This document shows positions 1 through 5,901 of a stretch of 33,408 nucleotides of DNA, in pieces. The number at the start of each line of letters is the position of its first letter. The stretch's first letter is position 1. The stretch spans positions 1 through 33,408 of the forward strand of contig NZ_JABBFR010000023.1 in the NCBI RefSeq assembly GCF_018494065.1, given 5' to 3'. The position numbers and the translations under genes were made by a program. Below the pieces are notes generated by a model. That model had not been told where the DNA came from. It did no database searches and was given only the letters and a program-made list of their open reading frames with translations. This DNA is from Rosenbergiella gaditana (lineage in GTDB: Bacteria > Pseudomonadota > Gammaproteobacteria > Enterobacterales > Enterobacteriaceae).

Positions 1-1586
1 AGTCGGTGGAGTTGCATGATAAGGTCATCGGGTACTACCTCACGATAAAGCACTATCAATAAATTGGAGTCATTACCGGTGGCATTATTGTATGCATCCT
101 GCATATCATCAACTTGACTTGTCAGTGATGGGATATTCTGGCTTAGTTTCGCTATTTCTGAACCTAGCTGAACATCACTCATGCTTTTAAATTGAACGAC
201 AAGATTACCAACTGAGTCAGCTAGCTCATTTGCTGACTTTTTTGCTTGCACGGCGTTCTCATGCCACATAAATAAAGCTGTGGCAGCAAGCGTTGCAAAG
301 CCGACAGGGCCACCAATTAATCCTAACGCTCCTTTTCCAAGTGCGTATATGGCGTTAGTGGAAGCCAGAGATGCCACTGAGGATGCCTCCTGAGCTACAG
401 TAAGTGCGTTTGTTGCTGATTTAGCAGCTACTGCTGCATCTACGGCTACCATCCTTGCAGATGATAATCTAGCTTGCGCTACAGTAGCCTCATTAGCAGT
501 TACCGCAGACTGAACTTGTGCTGTTGCCAGAGCTACTTCTCTAAAGGCAGAGTCCCTAAGAGCAATAGCTGACCTCTCTTCAAGCTGTGCCCTTAACACT
601 GCTGTTTGCGCTGCTGATGCACTGGCCTTAGATTGCTCGATTGTAGCAAGAGTGTTCTTTATTGCTGCTGATGCTGCCATAGTTAATGACGCAACATATC
701 TACTCCCCATTACAACAGCCAATGCACTGACACCTAAAGATAAGCCACTTATGTGCTCAGACAGCGTGACTATTCCACTCCCCGCTGCATTAAGGAAGGT
801 ATTTACCGTGGTATTCTCGCCAAAGAACTTGGTCAGGTTATTTCCGGCGATCTGCAGTGATTGCGCTAGCGTAGTTGTATGGTTATTAAATTCCTGTGCA
901 ATCGTAGCACCTTGGCTAAGGAACCCATTAATCACGACATCTGAGGTTAACTTACCTTGCCCAGCCATGACCTTGAGCTGCCCGATGTTAACGCCCAATG
1001 AGTCAGCCAGAGCCTGAGCTAATCGACTACCATTCTCCGATACCGAGTTGAATTCATCGCCACGAAGTGCGCCTGACGCTAAAGCCTGAGAGAGTTGCAA
1101 CGTTGCGCCAGCCGCCTCTTGAGTCGTTGCACCAGATAGCACCAAGCCTTCGTTAACTGTTTTGATAACCGATGATAAGTCATTGGAACTAAGCCCGAGG
1201 CTGCGAGTTGAGCGCTCTAATGTTCCATACAATGCAGCGGTTGATTGCAGATCGCTCTTTGTGGATTGTGCGATGTCGAAAACCCGGCTGGTCACTTCAG
1301 CTAGTGACTCGTTGGTCTTTACTGCGTTAGCGAGTTTATTGTTAACGTCTACCCAAGCAGTTGCATACTCAGTAATTTGCTTAACCGACATCGCTGCAGA
1401 TAGGGCCACGCTGATTTTCGTCAGCGAAGAGAAAGAGCGCTCTGTACCTTCAACAGCTTTAGATGTGCTGTTAAATCCTCGTTCCATGCTATCAAGTCGA
1501 GCATTAACTTGCTGCTGAGCACTCAGTAACCCCTTGATATCCATTTCTACATCGTAATAGATACTTCCTGCATTAGTCGCTGCCAT
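1..1586 (-). CDS. Tape measure protein, N-terminal part (cut by window edge)
   Basis: About 528 residues of a siphovirus tape measure protein, which sets tail length and is later ejected with the DNA. The frame stays open to base 1, so the C-terminus lies outside the window. It starts at ATG 1586 behind CGAGGAAA. The N-terminal third resembles the tape-measure domain found in lambda-like tails (the stretch around SGATTQEAAGATLQLSQAL and GDEFNSVSENG). An Ala-rich helical region follows, then a hydrophobic Gly/Ala segment near residues 410-440 (IGGPVGFATLAATALFMW), typical of the membrane-active part of these proteins. A terminator sits just upstream, so expression should depend on antiterminated late transcription. 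The family call is secure; the total length is unknown. Confidence 0.93.
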   Translation of the reverse strand, partial: MAATNAGSIYYDVEMDIKGLLSAQQQVNARLDSMERGFNSTSKAVEGTERSFSSLTKISVALSAAMSVKQITEYATAWVDVNNKLANAVKTNESLAEVTSRVFDIAQSTKSDLQSTAALYGTLERSTRSLGLSSNDLSSVIKTVNEGLVLSGATTQEAAGATLQLSQALASGALRGDEFNSVSENGSRLAQALADSLGVNIGQLKVMAGQGKLTSDVVINGFLSQGATIAQEFNNHTTTLAQSLQIAGNNLTKFFGENTTVNTFLNAAGSGIVTLSEHISGLSLGVSALAVVMGSRYVASLTMAASAAIKNTLATIEQSKASASAAQTAVLRAQLEERSAIALRDSAFREVALATAQVQSAVTANEATVAQARLSSARMVAVDAAVAAKSATNALTVAQEASSVASLASTNAIYALGKGALGLIGGPVGFATLAATALFMWHENAVQAKKSANELADSVGNLVVQFKSMSDVQLGSEIAKLSQNIPSLTSQVDDMQDAYNNATGNDSNLLIVLYREVVPDDLIMQLHR

Positions 1587-1605
1587 TTGATTTTCCTCGG
1601 GCATA

Positions 1606-1631
1606 AAAAAACCCCGCCGAGGCGAGGTCTA
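1606..1631 (-). terminator. Rho-independent terminator, exact copy of the one at 19324
   Basis: On the minus strand a GC-rich stem (ACCTCGCC pairing with GGCGGGGT, one G-U pair, very short loop) is followed by seven T. It lies between the small accessory gene ending at 1651 and the tape measure start, so it should stop accessory-block transcripts. Twenty-six bases are identical to 19324-19349. Confidence 0.85.
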
Positions 1632-1650
1632 GATGGTTAATAGTGGCTTC

Positions 1651-2124
1651 TTAGTGGTTTATAATTGCCATAACGACTAGAAAAAAAATGATAGCAATTG
1701 ACCATGAAGCTATTGCGAATGAGTTCGTTGCCTTTTGATGCTCTTCTTTTGTTGTTTTCGAAATTAAATTAGCAGCTTCTTCATTTTTCGATGCAGCATA
1801 AGCGCCCAACTCTTGGGAAAATGTTTCTTGAAAAGCAACCTGCGCACCAATTGGTTCGTGAGAGAAAAAACCACTTATCTCATCGTTAATTTCGAGGATG
1901 CCTGTATGTGGATTGCCCCCGTCATCGATAATTTTACTTATCGCTAACTGATGATTGATGACTAGCTGCCTTATTTTTCCTCTCAGGGCGCTATATTCAA
2001 TGATACCACTATCATTTCTGAGACCCACATAGTAGTCCTTCGGCTCTCCGGGTATTTCAATCTTCCTCACATCCCAATCCCCATTAGTAAAGTTAAGAGC
2101 AATCCTAATGTTAATTAAGTGCAA
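1651..2124 (-). CDS. Unknown protein with C-terminal membrane anchor
   Basis: No family recognised. The reading frame encodes up to 157 residues. Residues 1-130 look soluble, with charged segments (KTTKEEHQKA), and the last 23 form one membrane helix (IASWSIAIIFFLVVMAIINH), so it is probably tail-anchored. The start is doubtful: TTG 2124 lies only 13 bases after a terminator hairpin and has no ribosome site. GTG 2070, preceded by GGGGATTGG, would give 139 residues and is at least as likely. It is the last gene of the accessory block, between two terminators, which suits an independently expressed cargo gene. No function is proposed. Confidence 0.6.
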   Translation of the reverse strand: MHLINIRIALNFTNGDWDVRKIEIPGEPKDYYVGLRNDSGIIEYSALRGKIRQLVINHQLAISKIIDDGGNPHTGILEINDEISGFFSHEPIGAQVAFQETFSQELGAYAASKNEEAANLISKTTKEEHQKATNSFAIASWSIAIIFFLVVMAIINH

Positions 2125-2136
2125 AGGGAAGCAAGA

Positions 2137-2156
2137 AACCCGCAGTTAAGCGGGTT
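2137..2156 (-). terminator. Hairpin terminator after the 84-residue unknown gene
   Basis: AACCCGC-AGTTAA-GCGGGTT is a perfect 7-bp stem; on the minus strand it is followed by TCTTGCTTCC, a weak T-rich tail. It lies 17 bases after the stop at 2174. The CCGC-AGTTAA-GCGG core recurs at 5011-5024. Confidence 0.65.
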
Positions 2157-2173
2157 GATTAATTGAGAAGGTG

Positions 2174-2428
2174 CTATTTGTGAATAATATCCTGTCCGAC
2201 CAGAATCGATAATCTGTCGTAAACATCGCAAGCAACTTGGAAATCGGAGTGAATTTCTTTCATTACTGGATTATCCTCCTTGTCCTTAACGATCACAGAA
2301 TAATGGTACTCATCCTCTCCATCATCACCCTCTGTCAGAATAGAAGATAAAGTTACAGCCAATACATCTTTATCAACGTTAAACTTAAATCCTGCTATTT
2401 TTTGCTCACCTATTACTACTAATGACAT
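2174..2428 (-). CDS. Small acidic unknown protein (84 aa)
   Basis: The start ATG 2428 follows AAGGGTTATCAA, a good ribosome site. The product is soluble and acidic, with an EGDDGEDEY cluster at about residues 33-41, and has no membrane segment, cysteine pattern or recognised domain. It lies 15 bases downstream of the antirepressor gene and probably shares its transcript from the promoter near 3638, ending at the hairpin at 2137-2156. That position suggests a role linked to the antirepressor, but nothing in the sequence shows one. Confidence 0.7.
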   Translation of the reverse strand: MSLVVIGEQKIAGFKFNVDKDVLAVTLSSILTEGDDGEDEYHYSVIVKDKEDNPVMKEIHSDFQVACDVYDRLSILVGQDIIHK

Positions 2429-2443
2429 TTGATAACCCTTCTT

Positions 2444-3316
2444 TTATCGCATCACTGCGCGTTCTATTGATTCAAACTTATGCTGCATGATCTCGATATG
2501 GTGCTGTAATGACAGTAACTGGAATCGAGCAGCCTCAATCTCATATCCGAAGTCTTTCAACTGGGTAAGTATTTTCCCTAGTGGATTGGGGTTATCACCG
2601 TTAGGTATTAAGTGTTTTGCAGCATATGTCCACGGCGCCTTTAGTTCGGTTGGCTTAATCACATGACGATACTGATCGTAAAAAGACATAGGATAGGCTA
2701 GAGGCAGTGTCATTTGTCTATCGTCTCTCGATAGCAATTCACCTTCCAGAATAATACTGTGTACGTATTCGATAGCAGGTTCGATTTGCTCAGGTGTTAA
2801 TTGCTCAAAGCTTGTTACTTGAAAACGCTGATGAACAAGAGCGTATGCCTCTGGATACATTAGGTGCTTTTTGCTCACTAACATATTCACTGCATCGCGA
2901 AGAGGTGTTCTTTCTTCTGTAGTACTTTTACGAATGGCGCGTGGATTCTTGACTTCACCTTTAGTCCAATACTCATAAAGCACATCATCACACTCTTCTT
3001 GATATTGGATAACCTTGTCACGAATTTCTGCCTTGACCTTGTTTGGGCTGATTGTTTGTAGCCAACCATTAAGCTTTCGCAATGCTAAGCAGGTCATTGC
3101 TCGTGATTTTCCGTCCGCGGCTACCATTGTGATTTCCACAACGGTTGATTTAAACCGTTGTTTTAACTTGGTGAACTGGGACGCCCAGTCCATTCCCATA
3201 CCGTCAATTATGGGCCTCATTGGAGTGTATGCTTCGCCGCCATACGTTACTACATAAAGGCTTGCGCCGTGAAAAGGTACGTTGATTGTATGATCTGCAA
3301 TTGGTAAACTGTTCAT
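2444..3316 (-). CDS. ant: P22 Ant-like antirepressor
   Basis: About 290 residues. The N-terminal half resembles the P22 antirepressor N-terminal domain: INVPFHGASLYVV, then MRPIIDGMGMDWASQFTKLK, then a segment ending in LRKLNGWLQTISPNKV. The C-terminal half is a helical, P22_AR_C-like region. Ant proteins bind and inactivate phage repressors, causing induction or blocking superinfection immunity. ATG 3316 is chosen because TAAGGAA stands seven bases upstream and MNS plus the fold begin there; a GTG at 3406 in the same frame has no proper ribosome site and overlaps the arc-like gene. The gene follows the Arc-like gene on one transcript and faces an S24 repressor, as in P22 immI. Its repressor target is unknown. 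Confidence 0.88.
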   Translation of the reverse strand: MNSLPIADHTINVPFHGASLYVVTYGGEAYTPMRPIIDGMGMDWASQFTKLKQRFKSTVVEITMVAADGKSRAMTCLALRKLNGWLQTISPNKVKAEIRDKVIQYQEECDDVLYEYWTKGEVKNPRAIRKSTTEERTPLRDAVNMLVSKKHLMYPEAYALVHQRFQVTSFEQLTPEQIEPAIEYVHSIILEGELLSRDDRQMTLPLAYPMSFYDQYRHVIKPTELKAPWTYAAKHLIPNGDNPNPLGKILTQLKDFGYEIEAARFQLLSLQHHIEIMQHKFESIERAVMR

Positions 3317-3386
3317 TGTTGGTTCCTTAGTAGTTGCTGACAAATTAGAAGCCTGACGGTCTAGCCACCGTTGGGCTTCACTATTT

Positions 3387-3560
3387 TTACTGAATAATAA
3401 ACTCACCCTTCTTCTCCATCTCCATAACTTTAGAAATCAGGTAATCCATCATGCCTTGGGCTGACCGAAAGGTTTTTTTGGCATTACTATCAACAAATGC
3501 CTTAACTTCTGGAGTCATGCGGTACGCCATAGGCTTGATATCTTTTTTCTTCTGTTCCAT
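3387..3560 (-). CDS. Arc-like ribbon-helix-helix repressor (57 aa)
   Basis: A 57-residue basic protein starting MEQKKKDIKPMAYRMTPEVK. The short N-terminal strand (IKPMAYRMT) followed by two helices fits the Arc/Mnt ribbon-helix-helix family, which binds operators as dimers of dimers. It is the first gene of the leftward transcript and is followed by ant, the arc-ant order of P22 immI. By analogy it would limit ant expression by binding within the ant promoter. Its stop at 3387 is 70 bases before the ant start. The fold call rests on sequence pattern and context. Confidence 0.8.
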   Translation of the reverse strand: MEQKKKDIKPMAYRMTPEVKAFVDSNAKKTFRSAQGMMDYLISKVMEMEKKGEFIIQ

Positions 3561-3586
3561 TATTCACCTCATGCATTTTGATTATT

Positions 3587-3604
3587 CACACCATCATCGG
3601 TGTG
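3587..3604. promoter_or_regulatory. Operator 1 of the second immunity module
   Basis: Perfect inverted repeat CACACC-N6-GGTGTG. It overlaps the predicted start point of the leftward arc/ant promoter. Its centre is 32 bp (three helical turns) from the second repeat at 3619-3636. Confidence 0.7.
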
Positions 3605-3609
3605 GTGAG

Positions 3610-3638
3610 ATTATTAATCACACATTCTATTGTGTCAA
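3610..3638 (-). promoter_or_regulatory. Leftward promoter for arc-like and ant
   Basis: Minus-strand -35 TTGACA (3638-3633), 17-bp spacer, -10 AATAAT (3615-3610), one mismatch from consensus. One inverted repeat lies in the spacer and another at the start point. In P22 the Arc operator sits between -35 and -10 of Pant, with the Mnt operator next to it. Confidence 0.75.
3619..3636. promoter_or_regulatory. Operator 2 of the second immunity module
   Basis: ACACA-TTCTAT-TGTGT is a perfect inverted repeat with the same half-site type (CACAC) and six-base spacer as operator 1. It sits between -35 and -10 of the ant promoter and upstream of the divergent repressor gene. Confidence 0.65.
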
Positions 3639-3660
3639 TGGGAAGTTTTAAAATTCACAT

Positions 3661-4446
3661 ATGAACATCGACGACTCATTTTGTAACAGAGTGGCAATAG
3701 CTAGAGTTGCCCTCAACTTAACGCAAGCGCAGTTAGCTGATATGGTCGGTATCGTGCGCAGACAGATTGCAGCTTATGAAGCTGGAGACTCGAAACCTAG
3801 AGATAAAGTTCTACACAACCTTGCGGCTGCTTTAGGAACAACATCAGAATGGTTAGCTACTGGCTCAGGTATTGGCCCAAATGTAAGAAATGTTAAAAAG
3901 ACTATTACTGTCCCGTTAATCCCTATTTATACAAGCGTGCAAACACATGCGTTCAATGAGAGCGGGTCTGACTCGTCAGCGATAGATTTTATTCCTTGCC
4001 CAGAAGGTTCTGGCGAAAATGCATTTGCAATAATAGTTCAAGGTGATTCCATGACTAGCAACGGCCCCATTAGCTTTCCAGATGGCACCATTGTCACCAT
4101 TGATCCCAATCACGAAATCAAACATGGAGATTTTGGCCTATTTTCCTTAGGAGATTCGAATGAATCGACTTTCAAGCAACTTGTAATAGACCAAGGCAAG
4201 CACTACTTAAAGGCGCTTAATCATTCATGGCCTCTGGTTGCTTGTGGTGCAGATACAATAGTTATTGGTAAAGCAGTCCACTCTCAAGTGTACATTCGGT
4301 CTAATAATCACGTCGAATACCAGGCCATTAGACAAAAAAGTGACATTGAGAAAAGAATCGAGCAATTAGAGGAATTGATGTCCAAAGCTCATGATGCTGG
4401 GGCACTTCTCTCACAATATAGGAAAGATAACAAAAAGCCCGAGTAA
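3661..4446 (+). CDS. HTH-S24 repressor of the ant module, lacking an Ala-Gly cleavage site
   Basis: A 261-residue CI/LexA-type repressor. An XRE helix-turn-helix spans about residues 10-65 (LTQAQLADMVGIVRRQIAAYE), and an S24 peptidase-like domain spans about 85-215 with Ser130 (QGDSM) and Lys172 (TFKQL), the catalytic pair. In lambda CI the scissile site is VQ-AG; here the aligned stretch reads SVQTHAF, so the Ala-Gly dipeptide is missing and RecA-stimulated self-cleavage is doubtful. It is divergent from arc/ant, with two inverted repeats between, so it probably represses the ant promoter as Mnt does in P22. A charged helix ends the protein (residues 225-255). The ribosome site is weak. Confidence 0.9.
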   Translation: MNIDDSFCNRVAIARVALNLTQAQLADMVGIVRRQIAAYEAGDSKPRDKVLHNLAAALGTTSEWLATGSGIGPNVRNVKKTITVPLIPIYTSVQTHAFNESGSDSSAIDFIPCPEGSGENAFAIIVQGDSMTSNGPISFPDGTIVTIDPNHEIKHGDFGLFSLGDSNESTFKQLVIDQGKHYLKALNHSWPLVACGADTIVIGKAVHSQVYIRSNNHVEYQAIRQKSDIEKRIEQLEELMSKAHDAGALLSQYRKDNKKPE

Positions 4447-4453
4447 CCGGGCT
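4436..4453. terminator. Hairpin terminator, better suited to leftward transcripts
   Basis: AGCCCG-AGTAAC-CGGGCT. On the minus strand it is followed by TTTTTG, a convincing T tract. On the plus strand the tail is ATTACTG, a weak one. It overlaps the stop codon of the repressor gene and lies just after the small minus-strand frame ending at 4475, which supports that frame being a gene. Confidence 0.7.
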
Positions 4454-4474
4454 ATTACTGATCAAATGTCAGGA

Positions 4475-4627
4475 TTACTCTTCCTCATCTTTACTGATAG
4501 GTTGTTTATCCATTTTCTGTAACGCCTCTTTAGCGTCTACATCGTAAAAGCAAATTGTCGTGCTTTTGCATGCCAGCGCATAGATACCCGAAAACAGGAA
4601 AGTGAAAAACGTATCTAACCGAGACAT
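4475..4627 (-). CDS. Possible small membrane protein (50 aa)
   Basis: From ATG 4627 the frame gives 50 residues: a short head, one membrane segment (FFTFLFSGIYALAC) and an acidic, lysine-rich tail ending KDEEE. Support comes from this sensible topology and from a leftward terminator directly after the stop. Against it, the 5' end overlaps the plus-strand gene that starts at 4602 or 4650, and the ribosome site (TGGATTT) is weak. The frame stays open upstream to GTG 4813, deep inside the opposing gene, which is probably fortuitous. No family recognised. Confidence 0.38.
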   Translation of the reverse strand: MSRLDTFFTFLFSGIYALACKSTTICFYDVDAKEALQKMDKQPISKDEEE

Positions 4628-5009
4628 AAATCCATTATGGGATATTGTGATGAACAACCCTCCTTTGAAAGTGTTTTTACCGTCTGAAATTACAGCAGCT
4701 TTTTGTGCAGCACTTCTTGAAAATGGCATAAGTCCTTCTCCAGTTGAAAGCATTAAAAACCCATCCGGCAGGCAGTTCACCGTTAACTCAGGGTCGGATT
4801 TGACAGAAATCACTATAGCTCTGATTGATTCAAATCCGTTTTGGGGATGTGTTGGGTATGCAATATGGGCCTTTACCCAAAGGCACTCTCATAAGAAAGT
4901 GACCATTATTACGCCAGAAAAGAAAATCATTGCTTCTGGATTAAGTGACAGTGCAATAACTAAATTAATTGAAGGCGCAACATCAATTGAGGTTATTGAA
5001 AGCGATTAA
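4602..5009 (+). CDS. Unknown protein downstream of the ant-module repressor
   Basis: A 135-residue frame; GTG 4602 follows AGGAAA closely, and ATG 4650 (119 residues) is an alternative. The product looks soluble and mixed alpha/beta, with one hydrophobic patch (NPFWGCVGYAIWAFT) and a strand-rich C-terminus (KKVTIITPEKKIIASG). No family recognised. It lies 155 bases after the repressor on the same strand and is followed by a short hairpin with T-rich tail, so it may be co-expressed with the repressor in the lysogen. That would make it a candidate conversion gene, but this is inference from position. Confidence 0.65.
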   Translation: MKNVSNRDINPLWDIVMNNPPLKVFLPSEITAAFCAALLENGISPSPVESIKNPSGRQFTVNSGSDLTEITIALIDSNPFWGCVGYAIWAFTQRHSHKKVTIITPEKKIIASGLSDSAITKLIEGATSIEVIESD

Positions 5010-5010
5010 T

Positions 5011-5030
5011 CCGCAGTTAAGCGGTTTTGT
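5011..5030 (+). terminator. Short hairpin terminator after the unknown plus-strand gene
   Basis: CCGC-AGTTAA-GCGG followed by TTTTGTTAG begins one base after the stop codon. The stem is only four GC pairs. A further inverted repeat AGTCAG-TTAGG-CTGACT follows at about 5032-5048. Confidence 0.5.
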
Positions 5031-5073
5031 TAGTCAGTTAGGCTGACTGGCAGATTAACTTAGCCAAAGAAAA

Positions 5074-5091
5074 AGCCACCCGTAGGTGGCT
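5074..5091 (-). terminator. Terminator of the toxin-antitoxin operon
   Basis: AGCCACC-CGTA-GGTGGCT; on the minus strand the 7-bp stem is followed by TTTTCTTT. It begins four bases past the toxin stop at 5095 and closes the doc-like operon. Confidence 0.85.
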
Positions 5092-5094
5092 TGA

Positions 5095-5577
5095 TTATTC
5101 GATAGTGACCTTAACAAAGGTCAGCATCTGGCATATTGGTGGCTCGTGCGTTTTGCAAAGCTTTCTGGAATCGTAATCCCTACCCCAGTGCGCCAGCCAA
5201 CTCTCTAAATCCTCAGCACAATACTCCTTCCTCGCCAGCCCTTCTGCTATGGTGACAACTTCATGCTCTGGCGCGGTCAGCTCATAACCGTTAAGCAGCA
5301 TGAATATAACACCCGCCATCATAGCGGTGCGTTTATTAGCATTAGCAAATGGATGATTCTGGATAAGGCTTTCAATAAGGGATGCAGTTAGACGAAATAT
5401 ATCGTCCGTTTGCTCGTAGTATCTTACGGTACTTGGCCTAGATTGAGAGGAGCTGAGATTATTTGGGTTTAAAACACCGATTGGCTCATTGGGAGTTTGT
5501 GACTCAATCAGTGCTTTGTTGATGTAGATTATGTCGTCTACAGACAGATAATGAACCCCTTCTACAATCTCAGCCAT
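5095..5577 (-). CDS. doc: Doc/Fic-family toxin
   Basis: A 160-residue protein with the Doc/Fic core motif HPFANANKR at residues 75-83, followed by a hydrophobic helix (AMMAGVIFMLLNGYEL). Doc toxins phosphorylate EF-Tu and related Fic enzymes AMPylate targets, which halts growth unless an antitoxin blocks them. In P1 Doc the motif reads HxFxDANKR; here the acidic residue is Asn79, which may change the activity. It is longer than P1 Doc (about 126 residues), with an extra C-terminal segment from about residue 130. It follows the antitoxin by seven bases and has its own terminator, so it is a plasmid-style addiction module placed between tail genes. Confidence 0.88.
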   Translation of the reverse strand: MAEIVEGVHYLSVDDIIYINKALIESQTPNEPIGVLNPNNLSSSQSRPSTVRYYEQTDDIFRLTASLIESLIQNHPFANANKRTAMMAGVIFMLLNGYELTAPEHEVVTIAEGLARKEYCAEDLESWLAHWGRDYDSRKLCKTHEPPICQMLTFVKVTIE

Positions 5578-5584
5578 TTACAGT

Positions 5585-5764
5585 TTAGACCTTAGATAAC
5601 TCTTCCATCGCCTTCTCATAACGAGCAAAGCCGAATCCGAATGCGTTTTTAACTTGGTCTGAATGTGAAATGTTATCGCCTATTGCCGCCTTTGGTCGTG
5701 CAATATTGCTTTTGTCACGAGGTGGAATATAAAGGCGATCTTCCTTTCTCTGTGCGTGACTCAT
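5585..5764 (-). CDS. Putative antitoxin of the Doc-like toxin (59 aa)
   Basis: ATG 5764, with GGAGAGG nine bases upstream, gives 59 residues; a longer frame reaching 5830 runs across the operator palindromes and is unlikely. The product is small and basic at the N-terminus (SHAQRKEDRLYIPPRDKSN), with a helical C-terminus (QVKNAFGFGFARYEKAMEEL) that could be the toxin-binding helix. It does not look like a clear Phd. Function is inferred from order (antitoxin first, toxin seven bases later) and from the strong palindromes in front, which suggest autoregulation. Confidence 0.72.
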   Translation of the reverse strand: MSHAQRKEDRLYIPPRDKSNIARPKAAIGDNISHSDQVKNAFGFGFARYEKAMEELSKV

Positions 5765-5784
5765 GATGTGTACCTCTCCGATAT

Positions 5785-5816
5785 GTTTGACACTACTGTC
5801 AAACTGATACCAGTTT
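5785..5816. promoter_or_regulatory. Overlapping palindromic operators of the toxin-antitoxin operon
   Basis: GTTTGACA-CTAC-TGTCAAAC (5785-5804) is a perfect 8-bp inverted repeat. AAACTG-ATAC-CAGTTT (5801-5816) is a second perfect repeat sharing four bases with it. They lie just upstream of the antitoxin start, the usual place for antitoxin-mediated autorepression. A minus-strand TTGACA falls inside the first arm, but no well-spaced -10 is clear. Confidence 0.7.
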
Positions 5817-5860
5817 AATACCACAACCAAGGTTTTATCAAGTTACTTCGAGTTATTTCG

Positions 5861-5890
5861 TGGACGTCAGTGGACGCCAGTGGACTTCAG
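5861..5890. repeat. Three tandem 10-bp repeats next to the tail chaperone gene
   Basis: TGGACGTCAG, TGGACGCCAG and TGGACTTCAG follow each other without gaps, between the toxin-antitoxin operators and the chaperone stop at 5902. They mark the edge of the accessory block. Function is unknown. Confidence 0.8.
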
Positions 5891-5901
5891 TTTACTAATG
5901 A

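Noticed and set aside
652..1518. Plus-strand frames of 118-121 residues opposite the tape measure gene
   Set aside because: They lie antisense to a well-supported coding frame, lack ribosome sites and have no domain pattern.
2444..3406. Longer antirepressor from GTG 3406
   Set aside because: The GTG touches its only purine run, overlaps the arc-like gene, and the Ant-like sequence starts at the internal ATG 3316 with a good ribosome site.
3451..3651. Plus-strand 66-residue frame
   Set aside because: It is antisense to the arc-like gene and runs across the operators; no domain or ribosome site.
5861..5890. Triple repeat as a phage attachment site
   Set aside because: No integrase, no matching copy elsewhere in the window and no chromosomal junction are visible, so attachment cannot be supported.
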